Below are positions 27,816 through 36,973 of a stretch of DNA of 55,120 nt, in pieces (position 1 is the stretch's first letter; each line of letters begins with the position of its first letter). The position numbers and the translations under genes were made by a program. Below the pieces are notes generated by a model. That model searched no databases, was not told the origin of the DNA, and worked only from the letters and a program-made list of their open reading frames with translations. The stretch spans positions 1 to 55,120 of the forward strand of contig CALFBP010000036.1 in NCBI GenBank assembly GCA_937951625.1, read 5' to 3'. The stretch is from an uncultured Thermoguttaceae bacterium (GTDB lineage: Bacteria; Planctomycetota; Planctomycetia; Pirellulales; Thermoguttaceae).

Positions 27816-28142
27816 ATGGACTCAACTGCTTCGCCCTCCGCGCTGTATTCTTCTTTGGCCGACGACGAGGTTCTCCAAGACCTGGTGCAACTGTTTGTAG
27901 AGGAGATGCCCCGCCGGGTGGAGATACTAACGGGCTGCTTAGAGGCATTGCAATGGGATGAGTTGCGACGTGCCGCCCACCAACTTAAGGGGGCAGCCGG
28001 GAGCTATGGCTTCGCTCCGTTGAGTGTCGCCGCTAGCTTCGTAGAGCAAGCAATCGTCGATCGCCAGCCCGAGGAAGAAATTCGTCGCCTCACCGAGGCC
28101 CTCATCGACCTCTGCACTCGGGTAAGGTCAGGCAGCCCCTGA
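27816..28142 (+). CDS. Stand-alone Hpt (histidine phosphotransfer) domain protein
   Basis: A 108-residue protein. The phosphorylatable His lies in AAHQLKGAAGSYGF (His55 from the ATG at 27816), the standard Hpt HxLKGxxxxxG signature, inside a four-helix bundle. ATG 27816 is chosen over 27810 because the AAAGG site (27805-27809) would be too close to the first. It would relay phosphate between a hybrid kinase and a response regulator in the cytoplasm. No kinase or receiver gene is adjacent, so its partners must be elsewhere. Confidence 0.88.
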   Translation: MDSTASPSALYSSLADDEVLQDLVQLFVEEMPRRVEILTGCLEALQWDELRRAAHQLKGAAGSYGFAPLSVAASFVEQAIVDRQPEEEIRRLTEALIDLCTRVRSGSP

Positions 28143-28486
28143 TCATGCCCGAGTCGCCTGTGGCCCATGCGCAACCGACTGTGCCGAGGCCGCGCTGGTA
28201 ACTTAAACGTCAGCCCAACCTAGTCCACAAAAACCCCGACGCTATGATCCTCTGAAAGCATTGGGCCTAAGCTGACGTGCTAGGAAACTGCGATTTTTTG
28301 CCTAGCGGCTAACTGCCAGTGGCCCGCCGGTATCCCAAGCCAACGGCTACCCCAAGCTAATGGCAGTCCGGATCTGCTCCCTTACGTGAGTCATCCCCCC
28401 CCCACAGGTTGCTTGTTGGGACCGGCAGAGTTATCATCCAGTTTGGCGATTCGGGTTAGGCTCGTCACAGCTCGGGGAGGGCACTC
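28143..28486. other. Intergenic region
   Basis: 344 nt without a supported gene. ACTGCCA (about 28313) and TGGCAGT (about 28361) form a loose inverted repeat, and a run of nine C lies near 28396. GGGGAGGG just before 28487 is the ribosome binding site of the next gene. An overlapping frame (28386-28982) is a shadow of that gene. Confidence 0.5.
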
Positions 28487-31357
28487 ATGGTACATCGATA
28501 TGGCCGTATCAGGCAAGGAGCTTGGGGCTGGTTTTCCGTGGCGTTGCTCGGCTTGGCCGGCGGAAATTCGCTTTTCGCCGAGACCCTGGCCATTACTGCT
28601 TTGCAAATCGAGGCCGATTGGGTTCATCAGGACGCCAAGCGGGGTAGTCCGGCCATTTCCGTTGGACCGGTCTCAACCCAAGAAGACGCGGCCGGCGGAG
28701 TCGATGGCTTTAAGAACGGCAAGTGGGGATTCCATACGGAACTTCAGGACGATCCCTGGTGGCAAGTCGATTTGGAGCGTCCCACCGCGATCGGCCGCCT
28801 CGTGCTTTACAACCGCTGCGATCTGGCCGAGCGCAACGCCCGGATTCTTGTTTGGCTCTCCGACGACGGGAACCAGTGGCACGAGGTCTACCAGCACAAC
28901 GGTACGGTGTTTTACGGCCACACGGACAACAAGCCGTTGGTGGTCGATCTCAAAGGGCAGCGGGCCCGTTTCGTTCGGTTAGGACTTCGCGGCAAGAGCT
29001 ATTTTCATCTCGACGAGGTGGAGATTTACCCCCCCGGCCAGTCCGACAACGTGGCTCTCGGCAAGCCTGCCACGCAGAGCTCGACGAGTGCTTGGTCGGC
29101 CCGGACGGTGCGACCGGGCAAATCCGGCGGGCCCACGCGCGAGGCTGTCGTTCGCACGATGGATCGGGGACGGCGGTTGGCCGACAGCCTCCGTCGGCTA
29201 GGCGCCAAGGTCGATGCCGAACTACAGGTCTTGGACCAGGCGGCTGCGCGGCTGAAGGCCCTGGCCGACGGCGATTCGGAGGCCGATGTTCGTGAACTCT
29301 ATTTTCGCGTGCATTGGGCGGTACGGAAAATGGCACTCGCCAACCCGCTGTTGAACTTCGATTCGATCTTGTTCTGCAAGTCGGCCCCTACGCGCTTCCC
29401 GCACATGTCCGATCAGTTTTACGGCTGGTGGTCGCGGCCCGGGGGCGGCATCTTCATCCTAGATGGCTTCAAGACAGATCAGCCCAAAGTACGGTGCCTG
29501 ACATCCAACTGGGCGCCAGGTTCGTTCGTTCGACCCGAGCTTTCCTATGATGCCACGCGGGTGTTGTTCGCTTACGCGAAGCATTATCCGCACGTGCCCG
29601 ACCTCCGCGACAAGGCCAATAAGGCCAATCTTCCGGAAGACGCCTTCTATCACGTCTTCGAGATGGAACTGGCGAGCGGAAAAGTGCGTCAATTGACCCG
29701 TGGGCGGTACGACGATTTCGACGCCCGCTATCTGCCCAATGGCGACATCGTCTTCCTTTCCACCCGCAAGGGCACGGCCTTGCAAACGTGTCCGACGCGG
29801 ACTGCGGCGACCTTGGCCGCCGACTTGCCCGATAGCTACGTCCGCTGCGGCGGCGACAACTATCGGCCGGTACCCGTGTTCACACTCCATGTCATGGATG
29901 CGGATGGAAAAAACATTCGGCCGATCTCGGCGTTCGAGAATTTCGAGTGGACCCCGTCGGTGGCCAACGATGGTCGGATTCTCTACTGCCGGTGGGACTA
30001 CATCGATCGCTTCAACGGCCATTTCTTCAGCCTCTGGTCGACCAATCCTGACGGGACAAACGCCCAACTGGTGTACAAAAACTACACAGTGCGGCCCCAG
30101 GTGGCGAGCGAGGCGGTGGCGATTCCCGGCTCGCAGAAGCTAGTGTTCACGGCCTCGGCCCATCATTCGATTTTGGGTGGGTCGCTGGTGTTGCTGGATC
30201 GCCGCCGGGGCACGGAAGAGGACGCCCCGATCGTCCGGCTCACGCCCGAGGTGCCGTTTCCCGAGACCGAGGCCTGGGCCGACCACTACTACGCCAACCC
30301 TTGGCCGCTTTCGGAGGAATTCTTCCTGGTGGGCTGGGCCGACCGCCGCTTGCCGCCCCACACGCGGGTCGAGACCCAAGAGGCCAACCCGGTCAACGCC
30401 ATGGGCATCTATCTCTACGACGCTTTCGGCAACCAGGAGCTTTTGCATCGCGATCCGGAGATTTCCTCCGGCAATCCGATTCCCCTGCGCCCCAGGCCCA
30501 AACCGCCCATCTACGCTAGCCAGGTTGCCGACCGCGCTGATGAGGGCCGGTTCTTCGTTCAGGACGTTTATCTGGGGCTGGAGGGCATTCCCCGTGGCAC
30601 GGTCAAGCGGCTCCGCATCGTGGCCGTCCCGCCTAAGGTCCAACCGCATATGAACACGCCCAACCTGGGCGTCTCGACCGAGGACCCGGGCAAGTACGTC
30701 CTTGGCACCGTGCCGGTCGAGACTGACGGTTCGGCGTTTTTCCGGGTGCCCTCGGGCGTGCCCGTTTTCTTCCAGGCGTTGGATTCCGAAGGCCTGGCGG
30801 TCCAGACCATGCGCTCGCTGACCTATGTGCAGCCTCAGCAAACGCTCTCTTGTATCGGCTGCCATGAGCATCGCGATTTGGCGCCGCCGATCGGCAGGCC
30901 GCCGATGGCCGCTTCGAGGGAACCCTCGAAAATTACGCCGGGGCCGCCAGGCTCGTGGCCACTGCGATTCGACGTGCTGGTCCAGCCGGTGCTCGATCGG
31001 CATTGCGTCCGCTGCCACAGGCCGGACAGCGACGATCCCAAGGCCGCCAAGCTCGACCTCACGCCCGCCAAGGCGTATCACTCGCTCCTCACCTTCGGGG
31101 GCGAGGACCTCAAGAAGAAGGCCTTCGAGCGGGATCGCTCCATCCCGGGCGAATGCACCGCCGCCAACAGCAAGCTTTGGGCCTTGCTCACGCGAGACAC
31201 GGGACATGAGGGCGTGGTGCTCGACGCCGAGAGCCGCGAACGCCTCAGCACCTGGATGGACACCTACGCCCAAGTGCGCGGCTCCTTTAGCGAGTCGCAA
31301 GAGGAGGAATTGCGGCAAATACGCCAGAGTTGGGCCGAACTATTTTCCTTGCGGTGA
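28487..31357 (+). CDS. Secreted discoidin plus HzsA-like protein with two c-type haem motifs
   Basis: A 956-residue exported protein. It has a signal peptide (ending NSLFAE), then a discoidin/F5-8C-like domain (residues about 80-190: DPWWQVDLERPTAIGRLVLY ... YFHLDEVEIYP). A long beta-propeller-like region follows, in the style of the hydrazine synthase alpha-subunit middle domain (VLFAYAKHYPH; NGDIVFLSTRKG; GRILYCRWDYIDR). The C-terminus carries two CxxCH haem sites, CIGCH (nt 30852-30866) and CVRCH (about 31008-31022). Planctomycetes commonly encode HzsA-related proteins of this kind without making hydrazine. A periplasmic redox or sugar-binding role is likely; hydrazine chemistry should not be inferred. 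Confidence 0.8.
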   Translation: MVHRYGRIRQGAWGWFSVALLGLAGGNSLFAETLAITALQIEADWVHQDAKRGSPAISVGPVSTQEDAAGGVDGFKNGKWGFHTELQDDPWWQVDLERPTAIGRLVLYNRCDLAERNARILVWLSDDGNQWHEVYQHNGTVFYGHTDNKPLVVDLKGQRARFVRLGLRGKSYFHLDEVEIYPPGQSDNVALGKPATQSSTSAWSARTVRPGKSGGPTREAVVRTMDRGRRLADSLRRLGAKVDAELQVLDQAAARLKALADGDSEADVRELYFRVHWAVRKMALANPLLNFDSILFCKSAPTRFPHMSDQFYGWWSRPGGGIFILDGFKTDQPKVRCLTSNWAPGSFVRPELSYDATRVLFAYAKHYPHVPDLRDKANKANLPEDAFYHVFEMELASGKVRQLTRGRYDDFDARYLPNGDIVFLSTRKGTALQTCPTRTAATLAADLPDSYVRCGGDNYRPVPVFTLHVMDADGKNIRPISAFENFEWTPSVANDGRILYCRWDYIDRFNGHFFSLWSTNPDGTNAQLVYKNYTVRPQVASEAVAIPGSQKLVFTASAHHSILGGSLVLLDRRRGTEEDAPIVRLTPEVPFPETEAWADHYYANPWPLSEEFFLVGWADRRLPPHTRVETQEANPVNAMGIYLYDAFGNQELLHRDPEISSGNPIPLRPRPKPPIYASQVADRADEGRFFVQDVYLGLEGIPRGTVKRLRIVAVPPKVQPHMNTPNLGVSTEDPGKYVLGTVPVETDGSAFFRVPSGVPVFFQALDSEGLAVQTMRSLTYVQPQQTLSCIGCHEHRDLAPPIGRPPMAASREPSKITPGPPGSWPLRFDVLVQPVLDRHCVRCHRPDSDDPKAAKLDLTPAKAYHSLLTFGGEDLKKKAFERDRSIPGECTAANSKLWALLTRDTGHEGVVLDAESRERLSTWMDTYAQVRGSFSESQEEELRQIRQSWAELFSLR

Positions 31358-31378
31358 CGGGGAACTGGATGGCCGCTT

Positions 31379-33103
31379 TTAGCGGGAAGTCCCCTCGGTG
31401 AGGACGTGCAATTGATCCACGGCGACATTTTCCCAAACGTCGGTCCCGCCGCCGATCCAGCGGACCTCGATGCGATCGATTGTGGTGCGGGGTCCCAACC
31501 CGAAATGTAACCGCGTGCCGAAATGGCTTTGATACCCGCGGCCGCTATGGACCTCATCGATTTGCGTGAGGTCGCCCGCCACGACGCGGACCTGAGCCCC
31601 TATCCCATCCCGGTTGGTCTTCATGCCTCGCAAGAGGAGTTGGATCCAGTGATTACCTCCGGGCGACTCGTTGCGGAGGATGGTCGGGGGGCGGCGGGAG
31701 TTGAGGATCACCACGTCGATGCGACCGTCGTTGTCCAGATCGTCGAAGGCCGCCCCGCGGCCCACAGAACTCACCTGAAGCCCGTCACCGCTGGTAGCCG
31801 ACACGTTGACGAAGCCGCCGCGGCCATTATTTCGCAAGAGCACGGGCCGGGCATCGTAGGAAGTCGTGTCGTCGAAGTGCTCGACGAAATCTTGGAGATG
31901 CCCCAAGGCCAAGAAGATGTCCTTGTGCCCGTCGTTGTCGAAATCCACGAAGCCGCAGCCCCATTTGACATGATTGAAAGACCCTTGACCGGCGCGGGTA
32001 CGAAAGGTCACGTCTTCAAAGAGGCCAGCCCCCAGGTTCCTTAGTAGCATCACGTGTTCGGTCTGGTAGGTCGTGACGAACAGGTCGAGTCGGCCGTCGT
32101 TGTCGTAGTCGCCGCAATCCACGCCCATGTTGCCGTTCTCTTGACCGTAGACATTGTAGGCCGTGCCGTTCTGAACGCCGACTTCGCGGAATGTTCCAGA
32201 ACCATTGTTTTCGAAATAGAAATTGCGGAAGACGTCGTTGAGGACGAACACGTCGGTGTCGCCGTCGCCGTCGAAGTCGCCGCAGACCATGCCCATGCCT
32301 GGTCCGGCCAAGGCGCCGATGCCCGAGGCGAAGCTCACGTCCGTAAACGTGCCATCGCCGTTGTTGCGGAACAATTGGTCGGGCTCGGGATCGTATTCGC
32401 GCGGACCATGGTATAGCCCCCGCCCCCCCGACGAAACCGGCACGTGCAACTCGAAGCGGAACTTGACGTAATTCGACACGTAAAGGTCCAACGCGCCGTC
32501 GCGGTCGGCGTCGAGAAAGGCGACGCCCGCCCCGACTTTGTCGCCGCGGGCGACGCCGGCCCGGGCCGTTACGTCTTCGAATGTTCCGTTCCCGAGGTTT
32601 TTAAACAGGATGTTGGGGCCGAAGTTGCTGACATAGACGTCGGGCAAGCCGTCGTTATCGTAATCGGCCGCAGCCACGCCCAAGCCGTATCCGGCCCGGC
32701 CCACCCCGGCGCGGTCGGTCACGTCCTCGAACTTCCACCCGCCGAGGTTTCGGTAAAGATGATTCTTGGGCAGAATCTCCACCTTCGTTCCCAGCAACGG
32801 CTGGCCGTTGAGGAAGTAGATGTCCACCAGTCCATCGCCGTCGTAATCGAAGGTCGCTAGGCCCGACGCGACGTACTCGACGATGTAGTGGCGTCCGCTG
32901 GAACCGTCGGTGTGGCAAAAATCGATTCCCGTGTTCGGGGTCACGTTTCGCAGTTGGATTGGTCCCTGCGCATGGCACCAGCCGGGGACGGAGAACAGCA
33001 GCGACCAGCCAATCCACGAGGCAAGCGAACGCATGGCCCCGCTGGCGGAAGCGATCCATCCTCCGCGAAGAGAACGCACGATGCGGGCAGGGCTTGCAAC
33101 CAT
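31379..33103 (-). CDS. Secreted FG-GAP/VCBS repeat protein with ASPIC domain (CRTAC1 type)
   Basis: A 574-residue protein. After an N-terminal export signal (helix SLASWIGWSLLFSVPGW), seven or so integrin-type repeats carry calcium-binding motifs such as DYDGDGLVDIYF, DYDNDGLPDVYVSNFG, DADRDGALDLYVSNY and DFDGDGDTDVFVLND. The last 120 residues form an ASPIC/UnbV domain (GAQVRVVAGDLTQIDEVHSG; HFGLGPRTTIDRIEVRWIGG). ATG 33103 lies 6 nt after the stop of the TPR gene; ATG 33034 would shorten the leader to a more usual signal peptide. CRTAC1-type proteins fold as propellers and are often paired with a TPR protein in planctomycetes; the job is unknown. Confidence 0.88.
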   Translation of the reverse strand: MVASPARIVRSLRGGWIASASGAMRSLASWIGWSLLFSVPGWCHAQGPIQLRNVTPNTGIDFCHTDGSSGRHYIVEYVASGLATFDYDGDGLVDIYFLNGQPLLGTKVEILPKNHLYRNLGGWKFEDVTDRAGVGRAGYGLGVAAADYDNDGLPDVYVSNFGPNILFKNLGNGTFEDVTARAGVARGDKVGAGVAFLDADRDGALDLYVSNYVKFRFELHVPVSSGGRGLYHGPREYDPEPDQLFRNNGDGTFTDVSFASGIGALAGPGMGMVCGDFDGDGDTDVFVLNDVFRNFYFENNGSGTFREVGVQNGTAYNVYGQENGNMGVDCGDYDNDGRLDLFVTTYQTEHVMLLRNLGAGLFEDVTFRTRAGQGSFNHVKWGCGFVDFDNDGHKDIFLALGHLQDFVEHFDDTTSYDARPVLLRNNGRGGFVNVSATSGDGLQVSSVGRGAAFDDLDNDGRIDVVILNSRRPPTILRNESPGGNHWIQLLLRGMKTNRDGIGAQVRVVAGDLTQIDEVHSGRGYQSHFGTRLHFGLGPRTTIDRIEVRWIGGGTDVWENVAVDQLHVLTEGTSR

Positions 33104-33108
33104 GGCGA

Positions 33109-34605
33109 TCAGGGACGATTTCTCAGCGCCTCATAAGCCTCGCGGCAGGGTTGGTTGTCCGGCTCCAGCTCCACGGCGCGGCGCAGGGCGGCCAAAGCCT
33201 GTTCCCGGCTCCCGGATCGTTCATGCACCATGCCCAACAGATAGTAGTGCGCCGCCACCGGTTCCAATTCCAAGGCCCTAAGCGCCCAACGCAGCGTTTC
33301 TTCGCGGCCGCGACCCGTGTGGAGATAAAGTTGCGCCAACGCCGCGGCCGGCCGCGACCACTGCGGCAAACGTTGACAGAGGGCCAGCAACCGCTTCTCC
33401 GCCGCAGCAACTTGATCCAGCCGCATTTGTTGTTGGGCAACTCCCAGTTCGTAGCCTGGGTCATCGGGCGCCATCGCGTGGAGCTCTTGATACATCGCCA
33501 AGGCCTCGGCGGGCCGCATTTGCCGTTCGTAGAATCGGGCCAGGGCCTCGCGGCAACGAAGGCCTTGCGGATCGCATTGCAAACCGCGCCGCCAGATCGC
33601 CTCGGCCATGTTTGGCTTTCCGTGCCGAAGATACACATTGCCCGCTGTAGCATAGATCGATGCCGCGCCGCGGCGAAGTAAGGGCAACGCTTTGGGATCG
33701 CGCATCAGTACCCGCTCACTGTCCTGCTCTTGTTGCTTCAGCGCGTTGAACCTTTCCCGATGCGATCGCGCACTGTCTGCATCCCCCAATCGTTCGCATG
33801 CCGTCGCAAGGCCGTAGTAGGCGTGGGTGTACCTGGGCGACAAGGTCACTGCTTGTTGGAACGCCTCCCTCGCGTCGTGGAAGGCCTGCTTCTGAAGATA
33901 GGATTGGCCCAGCAGAAAGTAACTGACGGCTGAAAATGGATTTGCCCGCAAGTTGATTTTCAAAACCTCAAGAGCCTCGTCCACTTCCCCAAGGTTGAGC
34001 AAACTGTCGGCCAGGAAGCGGGCAGCTTCGTCATGCGATGGATCGAGGCTGCATGTCCGGCGAGCCAGCCGCACCGCTTCCTCGAAGTCTCCCCTCTGTC
34101 GCGCGAGCTGCGCCAAGCCGAAATACGCTTCGGGATAGTTGGCGTCGAGCGAGGCAGCCTTTTTCCAGAACTCCTCCGCTTCGGCCGACTTTCCGCGAAA
34201 AGCCCGCTCCATGGCGCCGACGGCCATGGCTTCGGGCCTCGTGGGAAAGTCGGCTAGGATCCGCTTGGAAAGCTGCTCCAACCCGCGGTACAGAAAATCC
34301 TCGGTCCATGCGGCAGGAAGGGGAGAGGCCCAGAATTCTTCCGCCGCATCAAGTAAAGGATTTTGCGGCGCGGGCCGACTCTGCCGGGACACAACCTGGT
34401 CTGCGTTGCGCTGGTCCAGCGTAATTGGCGGCCCCGCCGAGTCGGGCCACCGCGATCGCAGAAACAACAACGCGATGACGAAAATCGCCCCGCTCGCTAT
34501 GAAAGCCGCCTTTCGCCGTCCGCGGCGCGTCCCCCGGCTCCCATGATTTCCTGGAGAACCTGCGACCACGTTCCCTCGCGATGAGCGGGAATGATGGCCT
34601 TTCAT
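33109..34605 (-). CDS. Membrane-anchored TPR-repeat protein
   Basis: A 498-residue protein taken from ATG 34605; an upstream in-frame start at 34677 would add 24 residues. A basic N-terminus and one membrane helix (KAAFIASGAIFVIALLFLRS) are followed by eight or more tetratricopeptide repeats with the usual W-LG-Y-F-A-P spacing (for example YPEAYFGLAQLARQRGDFEE, PRYTHAYYGLATACERLGDA). It would scaffold protein contacts at the envelope. It ends 5 nt before the CRTAC1-type gene starts, so the two are almost surely co-translated. Confidence 0.88.
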   Translation of the reverse strand: MKGHHSRSSRGNVVAGSPGNHGSRGTRRGRRKAAFIASGAIFVIALLFLRSRWPDSAGPPITLDQRNADQVVSRQSRPAPQNPLLDAAEEFWASPLPAAWTEDFLYRGLEQLSKRILADFPTRPEAMAVGAMERAFRGKSAEAEEFWKKAASLDANYPEAYFGLAQLARQRGDFEEAVRLARRTCSLDPSHDEAARFLADSLLNLGEVDEALEVLKINLRANPFSAVSYFLLGQSYLQKQAFHDAREAFQQAVTLSPRYTHAYYGLATACERLGDADSARSHRERFNALKQQEQDSERVLMRDPKALPLLRRGAASIYATAGNVYLRHGKPNMAEAIWRRGLQCDPQGLRCREALARFYERQMRPAEALAMYQELHAMAPDDPGYELGVAQQQMRLDQVAAAEKRLLALCQRLPQWSRPAAALAQLYLHTGRGREETLRWALRALELEPVAAHYYLLGMVHERSGSREQALAALRRAVELEPDNQPCREAYEALRNRP

Positions 34606-34699
34606 GGCTTGCAGATGAAACGCCGTAGCGCGTCTCGACAAGGGCCCTCCAGCGGGCAAGGCGCCCTGCTGCTGCACGCCTCGCGTTGAGGGCCTCGCC

Positions 34700-35173
34700 T
34701 CACTCGAGCGTGAAATCGATCTTGTTGCTGCTTTCCTTGACCGTGGCGGTCAACCCAGAGGTTTCGGGCGAGGCATACTTTTCTGGCAGCAGATTCTTAG
34801 CCACGGGAGCCGGCTTGTTGGGATCGGGAGGGGCATAATTCGGGTCGGAGATGTCGGCGGCGGCGACCTGGCCCGCATCAAATTTCGTGATGGCCACCTT
34901 GTATTGACCGGCCACGGCCCCATCGCCGGACTTGGTGGTGGTCAGTGTGTAACGTCCGCTGGCATCGGTCTTCCCCGTCGCGCTTTTTTTGCCGTCCGTG
35001 GAGACAAACAGGATCGTTGCCCCATCGACCGGTTTGCCGCCCTGGGTCACGGTCCCAGAGACCGGATAGGTTTTCGGCCCGGTCGCGGATCCGCCCGCTC
35101 CACCACAACCGGATAAGCCTCCGAGCGCCAACACAACGACCATCATCCCGACCACCAAGTTGCTCTTCCTCAT
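34700..35173 (-). CDS. Lipoprotein with carboxypeptidase-regulatory-like fold
   Basis: A 157-residue lipoprotein with lipobox LSGCGG and start ATG 35173, which has GGAAGG 6 nt upstream (TTG 35179 is the alternative). The mature part has a transthyretin-like beta-sandwich signature (YPVSGTVTQGGKPVDGATIL; KTDASGRYTLTT; AGQYKVAITKF) and a C-terminal strand ending DFTLE. Small lipoproteins of this type follow DUF1559 genes very often in planctomycetes, which is the arrangement here. They may anchor to or assist the prepilin-like surface proteins. Function is not established. Confidence 0.85.
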   Translation of the reverse strand: MRKSNLVVGMMVVVLALGGLSGCGGAGGSATGPKTYPVSGTVTQGGKPVDGATILFVSTDGKKSATGKTDASGRYTLTTTKSGDGAVAGQYKVAITKFDAGQVAAADISDPNYAPPDPNKPAPVAKNLLPEKYASPETSGLTATVKESSNKIDFTLE

Positions 35174-35211
35174 GGCCAACCTTCCGTCTGAATGGGTTTC
35201 AAGCGATCAAG

Positions 35212-35262
35212 GGAAAAAGATCAAGACGACTTCCGCCGTCCGCCAAGACCGCGGAAGTCGTC
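35212..35262 (-). terminator. Hairpin with T-rich tail between the DUF1559 and lipoprotein genes
   Basis: A perfect 12-bp stem (35225-35236 with 35251-35262) and 14-nt loop. On the - strand the stem is followed by TTGATCTTTTT. A second pairing (35221-35228 with 35271-35278, 8 bp) shares part of the lower arm, so the two stems are mutually exclusive. It may act as an attenuator or RNA-end stabiliser between the highly expressed upstream gene and the lipoprotein. Confidence 0.65.
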
Positions 35263-35332
35263 AACACGGACGTCTTGAGACGGCAGCAAGGTCGCCCCTG
35301 CGGCTGTCACCTTCGGAACAATTGTGGTTAGA

Positions 35333-36457
35333 CTACGGCGATTGCGTGGACTCCCCACCGGCCTTGCTGCCCAGCGCCCCCCAGACCCCATAAGGACTTG
35401 CTCCCGAAGGGCCCGTTGGCGGCGCCGCGGCCAGATTGCCGCTGTCAATCGTCTCGGAAATAAATCGCACCGAGGCGTCAGCCATGAGGACATTCACGCC
35501 ACCGGGGTGGCGACTGGCGGGCGGAATAATCAGGCCGTTGGACGAATAACCGCTGTCGGCATTGGGGTTGGCATCGCTGGCGCAACCGGGCGAATTCGGC
35601 GGCAAGACCGTGTTGAAGCCGACCCGTTCGGGCTGTCCGTCCGTCCACAGGGTGCCAAAGCGGACCTTGACCTGAGTACCCGCGGCCCAATACTGCCCCG
35701 CCACCACCGACCGACAAGTGATCGGCGAGGTGTTGACGGTAGGAACGATCGCCGTGCCCAATTTGGACTCCAGTTCGCCCGCCGCGACGTTCCATAAACC
35801 GCGATCGCCCTTGAGCCGTTCGCTCATCATCACGGTGTTGCTGCTGCCGTCACGGATGTCGGCGAAACTGAAGGTGGTAAACACTGCGTACAACCCCCGG
35901 GACCAAGTGGTATTGCCCGGCAGGCCAACCACGCCGTCGCCGTAGGAAAATGCGTAATTGTTCTGCGCTGTCGTAACCAAGCCGTAAGGTGTCGGATCGG
36001 AGGGGCAGTTCAAGGCCGCCGGGGCCACACTCCACCCGGCCCAACCGCGATTCCACCCCACGGGCCCGCCCGGCAGGGCGTTGACGCCATCCCCGGCCTG
36101 GATTTGGTCGTACATCGGCTTTTGCTCGATATAGGGGAGCAAGGGGATGAAGCCGCTCACGCGGCCACAGTTGTTCGTCGGAGCCGTGCTGATGCACGGC
36201 CCCGCCGCGTTTCCCGTGCCCGTGCCGCCTTTGCCGAAGGGAAACGTCTTATGCACATCGTGATAGTTGTGGTTTGCCAGCCCCAACTGCTTCAAATTGT
36301 TGGTGCATTGGGAACGACGCGCCGCTTCGCGTGCGGCCTGAACCGCGGGTAGAAGCAAGGCAATGAGAATTCCGATGATCGCGATGACCACCAGGAGTTC
36401 GACGAGCGTGAAACCCGACTTCAACGCTCGCCATCGCTGATTGAAACCCTTTTTCAT
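35333..36457 (-). CDS. DUF1559 type II prepilin-like surface protein
   Basis: A 374-residue protein from ATG 36457 (GGAGGG about 6 nt upstream; the longer frame to 36592 lacks a site). The N-terminus is a prepilin signal, [20 protein letters not shown], with the cleavage Gly before Phe-Thr and Glu at +5. It leads into the DUF1559 body with [20 protein letters not shown]. The C-terminal motif [13 protein letters not shown] is the H-x9-DG tag, here with Ala in place of the Gly. Planctomycetes carry dozens of such paralogs, probably processed by a prepilin peptidase and displayed at the envelope. Its nearness to tadABC may be coincidental. Confidence 0.93.
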   Translation of the reverse strand: MKKGFNQRWRALKSGFTLVELLVVIAIIGILIALLLPAVQAAREAARRSQCTNNLKQLGLANHNYHDVHKTFPFGKGGTGTGNAAGPCISTAPTNNCGRVSGFIPLLPYIEQKPMYDQIQAGDGVNALPGGPVGWNRGWAGWSVAPAALNCPSDPTPYGLVTTAQNNYAFSYGDGVVGLPGNTTWSRGLYAVFTTFSFADIRDGSSNTVMMSERLKGDRGLWNVAAGELESKLGTAIVPTVNTSPITCRSVVAGQYWAAGTQVKVRFGTLWTDGQPERVGFNTVLPPNSPGCASDANPNADSGYSSNGLIIPPASRHPGGVNVLMADASVRFISETIDSGNLAAAPPTGPSGASPYGVWGALGSKAGGESTQSP

Positions 36458-36973
36458 GAGTAACCCTCCAAAAAAGTCCACGAACGAAACCGATAAGCCG
36501 TAAGCACGATTGGCCGATCTAGCCCGTTCAACTTCGGCCAACTTTGCCCGCGCGGTGATGGGCGTTATCACGCGACATGGATACCCCAGCACAAGTCTCG
36601 TGCAACAACAGCCCGAGAAGACGCGTGGTGACCGACCTGATAGAGCCCTCCCACCCCTCGATTTTGCGCTCCTCCCGAACTTGGCCCCATACAGCGATTT
36701 AACCTACACCAATCAATAAGATAATGTCAACTATTTTTTAACAATTTGCGTTACCCTCTCATTAAAAATAAAACCAATGGTGTAGTTGTCAACCCCCAGG
36801 AACGAGCCTCGATCAGTTGAATTGTGGTCGGGCGGAATCGTCGGAAGTGAATTCGGCAACGGGGGGCCTTGCGAAAAACAGTGTCCAGCGATCGCAACAC
36901 CGCGCCAACCGTAAGCTATGCTTGTCACGGAATTCTTGATTGTCGCAACGGTTGTGTCGGCAGGTGAACTAAG
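36458..36973. other. Divergent intergenic region, AT-rich core
   Basis: 516 nt between the DUF1559 gene (-) and tadA (+). The core (about 36695-36795) is far more AT-rich than the rest of the window. It holds CTACACCA (36704-36711) and TGGTGTAG (36778-36785) as an inverted pair, and two TGTCAA boxes (36725-36730 and 36787-36792) that read TTGACA on the - strand. No gene or RNA was recognised. The - strand leader from the promoter below is about 300 nt long. Confidence 0.55.
36765..36792 (-). promoter_or_regulatory. Candidate sigma-70 promoter of the DUF1559 gene
   Basis: On the - strand, TTGACA (36792-36787) is followed after 16 nt by TATTTT (36770-36765), in the only strongly AT-rich stretch near this gene. 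It would give a long 5' leader. A second TTGACA at 36730-36725 has no good -10. Confidence 0.45.

Noticed and set aside
30140-31318. 392-codon - strand frame over the HzsA-like gene
   Set aside because: The + strand carries two CxxCH motifs in frame with a signal peptide; the antisense frame has no motif.
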